DNA of 64,000 nucleotides from Paracoccaceae bacterium (GTDB lineage: Bacteria; Pseudomonadota; Alphaproteobacteria; Rhodobacterales; Rhodobacteraceae): assembly GCA_958296035.1 (NCBI GenBank), contig OY282431.1, forward strand, positions 1,429,001 through 1,493,000, in the 5' to 3' direction. Every line of letters begins with the position of its first letter. The first letter of the stretch is position 1. This document shows positions 47,570 through 56,790 of this stretch, piece after piece. The notes beneath the pieces are model-generated. The model did no database searches. It was not told the DNA's origin and worked only from the letters and a program-made list of their open reading frames with translations. The position numbers and the translations under genes were made by a program.

Positions 47570-48487
47570 GTGCCAGTCTTGGAACTCAGAATTGGAAGTC
47601 GTGGCTCTCGCCTGGCACTTGCTCAGGCGAGGGAGGCAAGGGACACGCTTTGTCAAGCTATGGGATTGCCATATTCCGCTTCCCGTATAGTTACCATAAC
47701 GACCACCGGTGACAGGGTACAGGATCGTGCACTGCGTCACATCGGTGGCAAGGGAGTGTTTTGCAGAGAAATCGAGCAGGCACTGCTAGCCGATAGCATT
47801 GACGTTGCAGTCCATTCGCTCAAGGACATGCCTGTGCAACAGCCGGACGGGCTAGTAATCGACTGCTTCTTGCGCCGTCAGGACCCAAGAGACGCTCTGA
47901 TATCCAGAACAGCCACGAAAATTGCCGAATTACAAGCTGACCAAACGGTCGGCACCTCCAGTCTGCGGAGGCGAATGCAGCTACTTCGGCTACAGCCAAG
48001 GCTCAAGGTTGTCGATTTGCGCGGCAATATCCTCACACGCCTGACAAAATGGAAACAAGGTGAGGTCGATCACATAATTCTTGCATTGGCAGGCATAAGG
48101 CGTCTGGGAATCGATGACTTTCCTGTCCATCCTATTCCCGCACGCACAATGCTGCCAGCACCTGGTCAGGGGATTATATGCCTGGAACGCAGGTGCGACG
48201 ATGGAGCCTTGAGAGAAGCATTCAGGCTGGCCAATGATACAGGTGCTTCCCACATGGCAGCTGCCGAAAGAGGATTCCTGGAGGCGCTGGGCGGCTCATG
48301 TGACCTGCCGGTGGCAGCATTGTCAGAGCTCACCGATCATACATTGTCCATAACCGGAGAATTTTTTCCGCTCGGGGCCGTGCAATCCGTGTCTGGCTCG
48401 GTTTCCGGGCCGAGGTTCAATGCAGCACGCCTGGGAACTTCGCTGGCCAAAATGTTGACGCAGCGTGTCGAGCAGTCAATCGAATGA
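47570..48487 (+). CDS. hemC: Hydroxymethylbilane synthase (porphobilinogen deaminase)
   Basis: The 305-residue enzyme joins four porphobilinogens to hydroxymethylbilane. It has LRIGSRGSRLALAQA at the start, AVHSLKDMP with the catalytic Asp86, GTSSLRRRMQLLRLQPRLKV, RGNILTRLTKWKQGEVDHII and the dipyrromethane-binding Cys244 in GGSCDLPVAA (usually GGSCRTPIAA or similar). The length is normal. The start is GTG 47570. hemC is divergent from hemE, separated by about 215 bases that should contain both promoters. No hemD follows. Confidence 0.95.
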   Translation: MPVLELRIGSRGSRLALAQAREARDTLCQAMGLPYSASRIVTITTTGDRVQDRALRHIGGKGVFCREIEQALLADSIDVAVHSLKDMPVQQPDGLVIDCFLRRQDPRDALISRTATKIAELQADQTVGTSSLRRRMQLLRLQPRLKVVDLRGNILTRLTKWKQGEVDHIILALAGIRRLGIDDFPVHPIPARTMLPAPGQGIICLERRCDDGALREAFRLANDTGASHMAAAERGFLEALGGSCDLPVAALSELTDHTLSITGEFFPLGAVQSVSGSVSGPRFNAARLGTSLAKMLTQRVEQSIE

Positions 48488-48548
48488 CCGCTGACGGACA
48501 AGGAATTGGCTTTTGACCGACAGTTCCTGCGGGCGCGTGCCCAACGAG

Positions 48549-48851
48549 TCAGGGGCGTCCGAGCTCTTCGAGCAATACAGCAAATTGTGCGCCATGCATG
48601 TCCCGGTCAAAGCGGCTGCCCTGTACCACCGGTCGCGTGAAAGAAAACTTCAGAACATTGAGTGCAGAAACTTCATAACGTCGTACAGTGTCAACGGGGA
48701 CCGCGTAGAGTGCCGCAACCACGGAAATTTCCAACTTGTTGCAGACACGAACAAAGGTCGAATTATCCGGACAAAAGATGTCTACAGTTATCGCGAACGG
48801 GCCGGCATTCTTGGACCTGATCCGCAAACGCTTAGAGACAGGTCCGGTCAT
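48549..48851 (-). CDS. DUF4387-family protein
   Basis: This 100-residue protein begins MTGPVSKRLRIRSKNAGPFA with the typical DUF4387 opening RSKNAGPF, followed by ITVDIFCPDNSTFVRVCNKL, VPVDTVRRYEVSALNVLKFS and RPVVQGSRFDRDMHGAQFAV. The family nearly always accompanies an AtuA-like DUF1446 protein, as here, and the two may form one enzyme. ATG 48851 with GGTGA before it fits the family's short N-terminus; a TTG at 48878, right after the upstream stop, is an alternative. It is the last gene of a five-gene operon. Confidence 0.88.
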   Translation of the reverse strand: MTGPVSKRLRIRSKNAGPFAITVDIFCPDNSTFVRVCNKLEISVVAALYAVPVDTVRRYEVSALNVLKFSFTRPVVQGSRFDRDMHGAQFAVLLEELGRP

Positions 48852-48878
48852 GAGGAATTCACCAACACGAAGCGGCAA

Positions 48879-50246
48879 TCAGTCATGGCCGGGTCCAATT
48901 TGCAAGACCTCGACCGCGAAGATTTGCATCGGATCATCCAGCTCGAGGGTATGATTCAGGCCGAACTCGTACAAGGCGCCACGCGGCGTTTCCGCGGGAG
49001 AATATGGAAAGGCGAACGTTGGCAGATTCTCATCGTGCTTGAGCGGCATGTGCAGCATATAGGGATTGATCAGGCGGGCGATTTCCAGGGACAGTTCTTG
49101 TGAGGATGCAGTAACGATGCCCAAAACTCCAACCTCGACGGGACTAACAGAAGCGGTCTCGAGATGCCCCAGAGCCGCGTCGATACCTATCAGTCTTGTT
49201 TCAAAGTCAAAGTCGTCATCGGTCAGTTGCATGCTGGTGTATATCCTGTTTTTCACAAGTCTCGAGAGTCTTGTTGCCCATTCCGCAGCGTGTTTCACAT
49301 ATCGGCGGCAGCGTAATATCGCCAGAATCGTGGTCTGATAGCCTGCCAGATATGCGCCTTCCAGTTTTACCCGATAGGCGGTGGACCTGATCCAACTGGA
49401 TCCTGTGACCCTGACCCGGCCGTTGCTGGTGGCGACGTAGGATGCCTTGGAAACATCCAGGAATCCGCCCGGTTCATGAAGGATGTATGGATCAGCATTC
49501 TCGTATAGCATGTGTGCAGCGACGGAATCGGGAGTGCAGCGTGCCTGAGCGGCCAGCGCTCCCACCTCGAACCCCTGATCATCGACATCGACCAGAACAC
49601 AGCCGCTCAGAGGATCCGTGGAGCACAGGGCACCACATTCTGCAACCTTGGCAGCATGCCATGCTGCGCCGGGGCTGTCTCCGTTCCGGATAGGTAGCGC
49701 TGCGATGGTCGCCGTATCGGTTGCTCTTCCGGCAATGATGATGTCGGCTCCGGTTTCCAGGGCAGCACAAATCTGCTCGACACCCATCAATGCAACCGCA
49801 TTGCTCAGCTCATTCAGTCTAGCCGCGCTCAGGGGAGGGGCATCGGCGAGTTCGGCCATGGTCCCGGCGCGCCAGGCCTGAACAAGATAAGCGGGGTCCA
49901 CCGATGATTTAACCAGTGCGACTCTCAATTGTTGACCTAGTTCACGGGCAAGCTCCCGCGTGATGTCTGTCATCCAGCCAACCGTTGAGTCTGTGCCACA
50001 TGTGCCCGCACTGCCCACAACGAGAGGAACCCCAATGCGGGCGCGAGCTTCCATCAGGAGCCGCCAATCTGAAGCAATCGCAGCACGCGAGTACTTCGAC
50101 TGACCGCTACCAAGATAGAAGGGGCCACTGTCGGTAGAACCGCCGTCAATGGCAATAATGTCGGGATGACTCGAAATGCCGGCGGCGAGGGCATTTCGAT
50201 CAAAGGCCAGCCCCAGTGCTCCTGAGGGCACCAAAACCCTGGTCAT
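48879..50246 (-). CDS. AtuA-like protein (DUF1446 family)
   Basis: The 455-residue protein shows the DUF1446 opening VLVPSGALGLAFDRNALAAG, then IAIDGGSTDSGPFYLGSGQS, VGSAGTCGTDSTVGWMTDI and TGADIIIAGRATDTATIAAL. A later block is LHEPGGFLDVSKASYVATSN. AtuA was named from acyclic terpene utilisation, but most members, like this one, sit beside other transporters and their reaction is unknown. No signal peptide is seen. It overlaps tctA by four bases, so it should act on the imported acid. Confidence 0.9.
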   Translation of the reverse strand: MTRVLVPSGALGLAFDRNALAAGISSHPDIIAIDGGSTDSGPFYLGSGQSKYSRAAIASDWRLLMEARARIGVPLVVGSAGTCGTDSTVGWMTDITRELARELGQQLRVALVKSSVDPAYLVQAWRAGTMAELADAPPLSAARLNELSNAVALMGVEQICAALETGADIIIAGRATDTATIAALPIRNGDSPGAAWHAAKVAECGALCSTDPLSGCVLVDVDDQGFEVGALAAQARCTPDSVAAHMLYENADPYILHEPGGFLDVSKASYVATSNGRVRVTGSSWIRSTAYRVKLEGAYLAGYQTTILAILRCRRYVKHAAEWATRLSRLVKNRIYTSMQLTDDDFDFETRLIGIDAALGHLETASVSPVEVGVLGIVTASSQELSLEIARLINPYMLHMPLKHDENLPTFAFPYSPAETPRGALYEFGLNHTLELDDPMQIFAVEVLQIGPGHD

Positions 50247-51754
50247 GCATTGCTGTCGGGCTGGCTGGGCTTCCTAAGAAACTGGCGCAAGAAAATCGGG
50301 GCCACAAAGCCTGCAATTGCTGCAATCCACAGTCCAACAGCGATGCCTGATGAAAACAGATAGGTCCAGTCCCCGTCAGAAATGATCATGGCGCGACGCA
50401 AATTGTCTTCCATATTGTTGCCCAGCAAGATTCCGAGAATGATTGGGACAGTCGGGACGTCGAGCTTGCGGAAAATATAACCAAACAGGCCGAATGCGGT
50501 CATCAGGATCAGGTCGAAACTACTACCCGACAGTGAATACACCCCGCCATAGGCAACCAGCATGATGCCCGGCAGAAGCAGCCAGGCCGGTACAGAAAGG
50601 ATATGTACAAACAAACGTACGAGCGGCACGTTCATGATGAGCAGCACGAAATTGGCGATCAGCAACGATGCAATCAGACCCCAAACAACCTCGGGTCGAT
50701 CGGAAAACAGCGTCGGTCCCGGCGTGATGTTCAGTGTTAGCAAGAGTGCAAGCAAGACCGCTGTCGTGCCTGATCCCGGTACTCCCAGGGTTAGCATTGG
50801 TACCAGTGCTCCCCCTGCGGCTGCATTGTTGCCAGCTTCCGGCGCGGCGACACCACGCGGGTTGCCAGTACCGAATGTCTCTTGATCACGGGAGATCGCC
50901 TTCTCGCCCATATAGGCAAGAAAACTGCCCAGCGAAGCTCCGGCTCCTGGCAGAACCCCGGCAATAAATCCGATTACGGTTGCTCGTAGCATGGTCCAGA
51001 TACTGTCCACGATATCTTTCACCGGGATCGTAATGCGACCGAGTTTGACGCCAATAGCCGACTCCTTGCCATGGCTCTCGATGAAGAAGAAAATTTCCGA
51101 GACAGCAAACAGTCCAACAATGGCAACCAGGAAGTCTACCCCGTCCATCAGGTGCAACTCGCCAAATGTGAGGCGAGGCAGCCCGGTTTGATTATCAAGG
51201 CCGATCATCGCAATTCCTAGCCCTGTAACTGCAGCAAGGGCCGCTTTGACCTGGTTCCTGGAGGACAGGCCACCCAGGGTACAAAATGCCAGCAGGTAGA
51301 GTGCAAAATACTCGGATGGTCCAAACAGATAGGCCACACGGGCCAGCACCGGGGCAAGCAACATGAGGCCTACCGTGGCGAGAAAGGCTCCGACAAACGA
51401 CGCAACACCTGACAGGACCAGGGCATCGGCTGCCCGCCCTTGCCGAGCCATGGGAAAACCGTCCAGAGTCGTCATCAGGGCAGGTTCATCGCCGGGAATG
51501 TTGAGCAGAATAGATGAAATTCGGCCACCATACATGGCACCGTAATAGACCGAGGTCATCAGCACGAGTGCTTCGGTAGCATCCAAGCCAAGCGAAAACG
51601 CCAGTGGAATCAGTATTGCCACGCCATTGGATGGACCTAACCCCGGCAGGGAGCCGATGATTGTGCCGGCAAAGCAACCGGCTACGGCAAGCAGCAGAGT
51701 CGACCAGGTCAAGGCGACCGCAAATCCCTGCGTCAGGTTTGCGAGCAGGTCCAT
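50243..51754 (-). CDS. tctA: TTT transporter large membrane subunit TctA
   Basis: The 503-residue permease has about 12 membrane segments. Family signatures are GTIIGSLPGLGPSNGVAILI near the start, TSVYYGAMYGGRISSILLNI and PGDEPALMTTLDGFPMARQG, and in the middle GVLPGAGASLGSFLAYMGEK and PMLTLGVPGSGTTAVLLALL. Together with TctB it forms the secondary importer for tri- or dicarboxylates captured by TctC. The start is ATG 51754 (MDLLANLTQGFAVALTW); the frame is open upstream to 51796 without a good site. It overlaps the AtuA-like gene. Confidence 0.94.
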   Translation of the reverse strand: MDLLANLTQGFAVALTWSTLLLAVAGCFAGTIIGSLPGLGPSNGVAILIPLAFSLGLDATEALVLMTSVYYGAMYGGRISSILLNIPGDEPALMTTLDGFPMARQGRAADALVLSGVASFVGAFLATVGLMLLAPVLARVAYLFGPSEYFALYLLAFCTLGGLSSRNQVKAALAAVTGLGIAMIGLDNQTGLPRLTFGELHLMDGVDFLVAIVGLFAVSEIFFFIESHGKESAIGVKLGRITIPVKDIVDSIWTMLRATVIGFIAGVLPGAGASLGSFLAYMGEKAISRDQETFGTGNPRGVAAPEAGNNAAAGGALVPMLTLGVPGSGTTAVLLALLLTLNITPGPTLFSDRPEVVWGLIASLLIANFVLLIMNVPLVRLFVHILSVPAWLLLPGIMLVAYGGVYSLSGSSFDLILMTAFGLFGYIFRKLDVPTVPIILGILLGNNMEDNLRRAMIISDGDWTYLFSSGIAVGLWIAAIAGFVAPIFLRQFLRKPSQPDSNA

Positions 51755-51767
51755 GGCTATAATTGTC

Positions 51768-52226
51768 CTAGAATGCCAGCATCTTGCCGAAGGCAAAGAT
51801 ACCTAGGCCCAAACCGTATTTGAGAATGAAGAAGAGGCCCACAGCCAGGCCGGCTCCTGTCAGCAGAGCTTGCAGTAAGCGCGGCACAATTAGGTAGCTT
51901 ATAACTGTCGAAGCGACAAAGGCCGAGGGAATAAAGCCAAGCGGGCGAAGGATCACTGCAAACACATACATTACGGCCAGTGCCGATCCAATTCTGGCAA
52001 CCGTCGGCCACGCCGGCCAGGATGGATCCTCATCCGGTCGCAGAATGATCAGGATGCCGCACAAGAGTGCGATGGAACCGATAATGTACGGGAAAGTGCG
52101 CGATCCGACAGGATCGGAAAGGAAGCCTGCAGGGATTTGCGTTGCGCTCACCAGGTAGGCAAGCGCAACAGCAACTACTCCGAGACCGAATATTCGGTCG
52201 CTTTTATTGGATAACACCGATTTCAC
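51768..52226 (-). CDS. tctB: TTT transporter small membrane subunit TctB
   Basis: This 152-residue protein has four membrane segments and the TctB pattern: RIFGLGVVAVALAYLVSATQ, GSRTFPYIIGSIALLCGILI, LRPLGFIPSAFVASTVISYL and LGLGIFAFGKMLAF at the end. It overlaps the tctC stop by 23 bases, a tight link showing one transcript. Confidence 0.88.
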   Translation of the reverse strand: MKSVLSNKSDRIFGLGVVAVALAYLVSATQIPAGFLSDPVGSRTFPYIIGSIALLCGILIILRPDEDPSWPAWPTVARIGSALAVMYVFAVILRPLGFIPSAFVASTVISYLIVPRLLQALLTGAGLAVGLFFILKYGLGLGIFAFGKMLAF

Positions 52227-53172
52227 GAGACAGCATCTGAACGTCGTTAATCACGCCGGCGAGGTAGTCCTGGAATTCGGCTCCAACCTTGGTGAACGGT
52301 GCGAGTCCGTTGGCGGCCATGGTTTCTGCCCATTCATCAGAGGCAGCGACCTGCGCCAGTGCATCCGACCAACGGTCGTAGTCAGCCTGTGAAATGCCCT
52401 TCGGCACATAGAGGCCGCGCCAGTTGACCGCCACGACATTAACACCTTGTTCCATTGCAGTGGGAATGTCATCAAAGCCGGGAATTCTGTTCTCGGTAAA
52501 CACGGCTACGACGCGGACATCGCCTGACTTCAAGAAGCCGACAACTTCCGAAATATCACCGGTCATGGCCTGGGTATGGCCCCCGATCACCGAGGTCAAC
52601 GCATCACCGCCACCATCAAGGCCGACATACTTGACACTTCGAACATCCGTGAACCCAACTTCTCGCAGAGCCATGAGCACCTTGAGATGATCGAAACCAC
52701 CTGTGGCCGAGCCGCCGGCAAAGGTTACGGAAGAAGGATCGGATTTTGCTGCATCAAGCAAGTCGTTCAGGTTTGCAAATTCGGAATCGGCTGCAACCAC
52801 AAGAACGCCAGGGTCGGCGCCGATTGCGCCAAGAAACGAAACCTGATCCGCGGTCATTCCGCCATATGCGTTTTGTGCCAGGCGAGTTGCAGTGGCCGAG
52901 GAAGCTGCAACGATCAACTCGCCGTCATCATTCCTTTCGTTCACAACATGGCTGAATGCGAGCCCGCCGCCGCCGCCACTCATGTTGGTGACCTGGACCG
53001 GCTTGTCCACCACACCAATGTCGTGCATTATCTTGCCGATTGATCTGCACGTGAAGTCCCATCCGCCGCCAGGGTTGGCCGGTGCGATACACTCTGCAGC
53101 AAAAGCACTGCCGACCATGGCTGTACTACTCAGAATGGCTACGGCAAGGGTCCGGGTAAATCTACTTGTCAT
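52204..53172 (-). CDS. tctC: TTT transporter periplasmic binding protein TctC (Bug family)
   Basis: This 322-residue protein has a signal peptide (cleavage after AFA, residue 25). The mature start ECIAPANPGGGWDFTCRSIG carries the Bug-family P-x-N-P-G-G-G-x-D loop that binds the substrate carboxylate through water molecules. Further blocks are NMSGGGGGLAFSHVV and FLGAIGADPGVLVVAADSEF. The family binds citrate, other carboxylates and aromatic acids. It is the first gene of the operon tctC-tctB-tctA-DUF1446-DUF4387. Confidence 0.92.
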   Translation of the reverse strand: MTSRFTRTLAVAILSSTAMVGSAFAAECIAPANPGGGWDFTCRSIGKIMHDIGVVDKPVQVTNMSGGGGGLAFSHVVNERNDDGELIVAASSATATRLAQNAYGGMTADQVSFLGAIGADPGVLVVAADSEFANLNDLLDAAKSDPSSVTFAGGSATGGFDHLKVLMALREVGFTDVRSVKYVGLDGGGDALTSVIGGHTQAMTGDISEVVGFLKSGDVRVVAVFTENRIPGFDDIPTAMEQGVNVVAVNWRGLYVPKGISQADYDRWSDALAQVAASDEWAETMAANGLAPFTKVGAEFQDYLAGVINDVQMLSREIGVIQ

Positions 53173-53371
53173 TGGTTCTCCTTGTATTCAAAATTTGTCG
53201 CGAGCGGCGATAACAGCCGCTTTGACCGATGGCAACTGGAATTTGCCATCATTACCTTGTTCCGAAAAAGGCATACCCGGATTTGCCGTCCAGACGGTCT
53301 TGTCGCTGACGGCCAACTGTCATGTGGAACGAGTGTTTGGAGCTCGGAGCCGAGGCAGGTCCTGATCGATC

Positions 53372-53938
53372 TCACAAGTTCCTGGCGACCAGCTTTCCAG
53401 GAAACGCATGTGACTGCACCACCTGAATCAATGTGGAGACGAAAAATGCGCGGTTCCCGGCCAGGATTACCTGACTAGACCGCAGGAATTCCCGGAGGCG
53501 AACGCTTGGCAGCGACGGGACGGCCTTGCGGCCGGCCATGACCAGTAGCATCTCGGTCCAGTTGCCAAACAGGTGATATCGGGTGATGATCGAGTTGTGC
53601 TGGACCATCGCCTTGCGGGTGCCGGCCACGGTGCGCGCCTGCTGCCACAGGTCCTGTGCCATGTCGCACATGCCGTGCATGGCGAAGGCCAGGCGGTTGC
53701 GCGTCACCGGCACCGTTGACAGCGTGTCCTGGCCATGCCCGAAACTGTGCAACAGACTGGTGCCGAAATTCCCTGGCGTATTGAAGGCCTCGTTCTCTAT
53801 TTTCCAGCGGGCGCGGCCACAGGCGGCCCGTTCGCCGACATGGCTGGCATCAATGTCGAGACTGGTGATGAAGGCAAAGCGCATGCGATGCCCGTTGCGG
53901 GGGTTTTCGATGACCCGTTCCAGCCCGTTGACAGGCAT
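53372..53938 (-). pseudogene. C-terminal remnant of a DDE transposase
   Basis: The frame begins MPVNGLERVIENPRNGHRMR and reads FAFITSLDIDASHVGERAAC, then the characteristic ARWKIENEAFNTPGNFGTSL with the catalytic Glu in WKIENE, followed by LHSFGHGQDTLSTVPVTRNR. In full-length relatives this block is the C-terminal third of the catalytic domain. The N-terminal two thirds, with the catalytic aspartates, are missing upstream. It is an inactive scrap. Confidence 0.75.
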
Positions 53939-54386
53939 GGCATCGTCATTGTCAACGCTTGGTCATGTCGAGTGTAGGACATTGACAGGCCTGGAATCTG
54001 GCGCCTGCACATCAAGGCTTGATGTCTCAGGGATCAAACCCAGCAAGGCCGCCTGAGTTGATAATCTTGAGTTCGTGTTGTTACTCTATGCTTATCTGTC
54101 AAGCGGCGTGTTGAATTGCTCGGATTGGGCCAACACCGGATTGCCGGTTTCATCTTCGCCGCCTCTATCATCGCCATGCGGACCTATCTCTGGCTGGCAC
54201 TTCCCAACACTCCGCATCAGACCGGAAACGGCAGATAATCCTGCAGCGCACACCTGACGATCATGCCGGCTGCGACCCTGTCACCAAACAAGACAGGTTG
54301 AGAGTGCCACCCGAAAGGACCCAGCGCATGATTGAAACCCCATGTTACGCAGCATAATCGGACAAGAATGAGCTGAGGAGAGAATT
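53939..54386. other. Gene-poor interval before the metallohydrolase gene
   Basis: About 450 bases without a recognisable gene; the left end may be decayed transposase sequence. The right end contains GAGGAGAGAA, the ribosome binding site for the GTG start at 54387. No regulator gene of the BigR type is present. Confidence 0.45.
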
Positions 54387-55280
54387 GTGACAGAATATCC
54401 AATCGACATGAACGCACATCCCGGAGTCACGGGATACTTTGATGATGACAGCAACACGATTACCTACCTCGTCACCGATCCGGCGACGAAAGCCTGTGCA
54501 ATTATCGACAGCGTCATGGATCTGGATTACGCAGCAGGACGCATTTCAACCGACAGCGCAGATCAGCTAATAGCGGAGGTTCAATCCCAGGGCCTTGTGC
54601 TGGAATGGATCATCGAAACCCATGTTCACGCAGATCACCTGTCCGCTGCGCCCTACATTCAGGAAAAGCTGGGCGGCAAGATCGGGGTTGGTGCCCGGAT
54701 CATCGAAGTGCAGGATACTTTTGGCAAGATCTTCAACGAAGGCACCGAGTTCCAGCGCGACGGCTCGCAATTCGATGCGCTGTTTGAAGATGGCGATACC
54801 TATAGCGTTGGCAGAATGCAGGGTTTTGCTATGGCAACACCCGGCCATACCCCCGCCTGCATGGTGCATGTGATCGGTGATGCGGCCTTTACCGGCGACA
54901 CGCTATTCATGCCCGATGGCGGATCTGCACGCGCGGATTTTCCGGGAGGCGATGCAGGACAGCTCTTTGACAGCATTCAGAAGGTGCTGGCGATGCCCGA
55001 TGAGATGCGTCTCTTTATCTGCCATGACTATGGGCCAAACGGTCGCGAAATTGCGTGGTCCACCACGGTGGGCGAGGAAAGGGCCACGAATATTCATGTG
55101 GGCGGCGGCAAGACCCGCGAAGAATTCATCGCCTTCCGTACCAAACGCGATGCCGAACTGGAAATGCCAAGGCTCATCATTCCCTCTTTGCAGGTGAACA
55201 TGCGGGCGGGCGAAATACCGCGTGGAAATGATGACAACCTGGTGCTCAAGGTGCCGCTAAACAGGCTGCATTGGCAATGA
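54387..55280 (+). CDS. Metallo-beta-lactamase-fold persulfide dioxygenase-like protein (Blh type)
   Basis: This 297-residue protein shows the metal-binding motif THVHADHLSAAPY (about residues 77-89), the second histidine in ATPGHTPACMVHV and the aspartate in FTGDTLFMPDGGSARADFPG, all fitting the ETHE1/Blh group of iron-dependent persulfide dioxygenases. These oxidise glutathione persulfide to sulfite and detoxify sulfide. The length excludes a fused rhodanese domain. The start is GTG 54387. Unlike Blh operons in rhizobia and Xylella, no bigR or sulfur transporter gene adjoins it, and mobile-element debris lies on both sides. Glyoxalase II function is less likely because of the SARADFPGG block. 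Confidence 0.88.
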   Translation: MTEYPIDMNAHPGVTGYFDDDSNTITYLVTDPATKACAIIDSVMDLDYAAGRISTDSADQLIAEVQSQGLVLEWIIETHVHADHLSAAPYIQEKLGGKIGVGARIIEVQDTFGKIFNEGTEFQRDGSQFDALFEDGDTYSVGRMQGFAMATPGHTPACMVHVIGDAAFTGDTLFMPDGGSARADFPGGDAGQLFDSIQKVLAMPDEMRLFICHDYGPNGREIAWSTTVGEERATNIHVGGGKTREEFIAFRTKRDAELEMPRLIIPSLQVNMRAGEIPRGNDDNLVLKVPLNRLHWQ

Positions 55281-55310
55281 CAAATCATTCCAGGCCATTT
55301 TGATAAACGC

Positions 55311-55843
55311 TTGTTATCACGCGCAAATCGTCAGTATCTCCATAGTCATGCAGCTGGCGATACTAGACTTTGGAGCTTTCCAGGCACGCTGGGGGCGGGC
55401 CATGAGGGGATTGATTACTGGCATGCATGCCAGCATCTGACCAGGGCCAGTGCCCATGCGCGCTCGCCGGAGGCGTGGCTCAAGCGGCATAAGAAGAATT
55501 TGCTGGAAGACCGTCAGGGTGTGGAGAAAATGATACGCGCCTAGCACTATCAGTGCACACGGGCCGGGAGTGCCGAGGCTCGCCGTGCGTTGAAGACGGT
55601 GCTGGGCTATGTGCGGACCAACCGGGGGCGGATGCATTACCGGGCGTTGTCGAGGCGGCGAACAAGACGCCGGTAACGCAGCGCATGAAGCGCTCTGGCA
55701 TGCGGTGGAGCATTGGCGGCGGGCAGGCGATACTGACCTTCTGGTCGTTGGCGCAGTCGGGTCGATATGATGCTGCGTGGGCGCAACTGATGGTCCACAG
55801 GAAGGCTCAGTTTGAGGCCAACAATCATCCCTGCGAGATGTAG
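55311..55843 (+). pseudogene. C-terminal remnant of an ISKra4-like transposase
   Basis: Frames on the plus strand together give the C-terminal half of an ISKra4-type transposase. The first reads IDYWHACQHLTRASAHARSP and LKRHKKNLLEDRQGVEKMIR, with a stop at 55542-55544, then continues as TVLGYVRTNRGRMHYRAL. After a frameshift near 55630 it goes on as GVVEAANKTPVTQRMKRSGM and RWSIGGGQAILTFWSLAQSG, the conserved end of the family. The N-terminal half is missing. It is inactive. Confidence 0.8.
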
Positions 55844-55902
55844 AAAAGAGGTAAGTTTGAGATTAGGGTGTGTCTCTACTTGGGATTCACACCCACCGGC
55901 AG

Positions 55903-56210
55903 GTCCAGGATGCGATCGAGCGTGTTTTCAGCGCTCTTCAGGAGGCGAGGACAGCGCGTGCGGCGGCGCAACTGTTTCTCGACGCCGGGGTTCGCGTTCC
56001 GGTTCGCTGGCGTGGTCGATTAGGTTGGCAGGATGCAGATTACAGCCGTGTTCAGGCCATTCTGAAGAACCCGATGATAGCCGGCCTTGCTGCATGGCCG
56101 ACGGTGTGTGGCCATTGCGGCCGCGCCATGGGGAACCGATATAACAAGTCGTGGCGCTAAATCTGCCAGTGCCGCAAGAGTAGCAAGGGCAGCCATGACG
56201 GCTGTTGATT
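55903..56210 (+). pseudogene. Fragment of a serine recombinase like the one at 29253-31427
   Basis: The frame VQDAIERVFSALQEARTARA and AGVRVPVRWRGRLGWQDADY, SRVQAILKNPMIAGL is clearly related to the recombinase domain of the large protein at 29253-31427 (DAIERVFSAFQEAGTARAAA). The sequence then jumps to WPTVCGHCGRAMGNRYNKSW of the zinc ribbon, skipping about 70 residues, and meets TAA at 56158-56160. Weak similarity continues to about 56210. Both ends are lost. It shows that another copy of this kind of module was once present in the genome. Confidence 0.85.
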
Positions 56211-56790
56211 CACGTCAATCTGGGGGTGACGACTCGCAACAATTGACCTGGTAGTGGTTGGCGGGGAGTGGCAGGCGGCCATGGTTTAGCAGGAGTTGTT
56301 GCCGGTGCGCTTGTCGGGAATGGAAGCACAACGGAATTTCAGAAACCCGATATGATTCTCGAGGATCTGTATCCCCATGTTGAATCTGAAACGAGAGGGA
56401 ACCGGAATCCTCTTTGGCGTACTTGCTGCCTGAAATGTGAACAAAATCAGTGAATCAGCCTATAATGAACTGCTGGCAGAAGCTGCGTTTGCTGGCAACA
56501 AATCAGTTTGGCCTACCCGTTTACAACCCATTGTTTCACAGGAGATTCACGAAGTGTCGCCTGCAAGAGTGACCTGGTAGGCATTTGCAGGCTGTCGTTA
56601 TGCCTCAACTGAAGTCCTGCCCGACGGACCAGGATCTCTGCAAGACCAATGGGTCCAATGGCGTCGACTAGACGGAGACTGGTCCATCCCTGACGGGTCG
56701 ATTCGCTCCCCCTGATTTCCGGTTTCACACTTTGTATACAAAAGTCATGTGTCGGAACAATTACGGCTCAATTGCAGGTTCAGATCAGCG
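56211..56790. other. Gene-poor interval downstream of the GntR gene
   Basis: No recognisable gene is present. A minus-strand frame (56513-56728, 71 codons, GTG start) begins two bases after the palindrome at 56731-56742 and reads GPIGLAEILVRRAGLQLRHN; I do not recognise it. It might be the remnant of a gene once controlled from that palindrome. Confidence 0.35.
56731..56742. promoter_or_regulatory. Palindrome TTTGTATACAAA, copy 1
   Basis: This perfect 12-bp palindrome lies about 50 bases beyond the stop of the GntR gene. It is identical to the copy at 57520-57531 on the other side of the gene. The sequence fits the TTGTATACAA type of site used by many FCD-group GntR regulators. Confidence 0.6.

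Noticed and set aside
54331-54360. Similarity between GAAACCCCATGTTACGCAG upstream of the Blh-type gene and the metal-motif codons inside it
   Set aside because: The match is short and imperfect and has no continuation on either side; chance or a trivial partial duplication.
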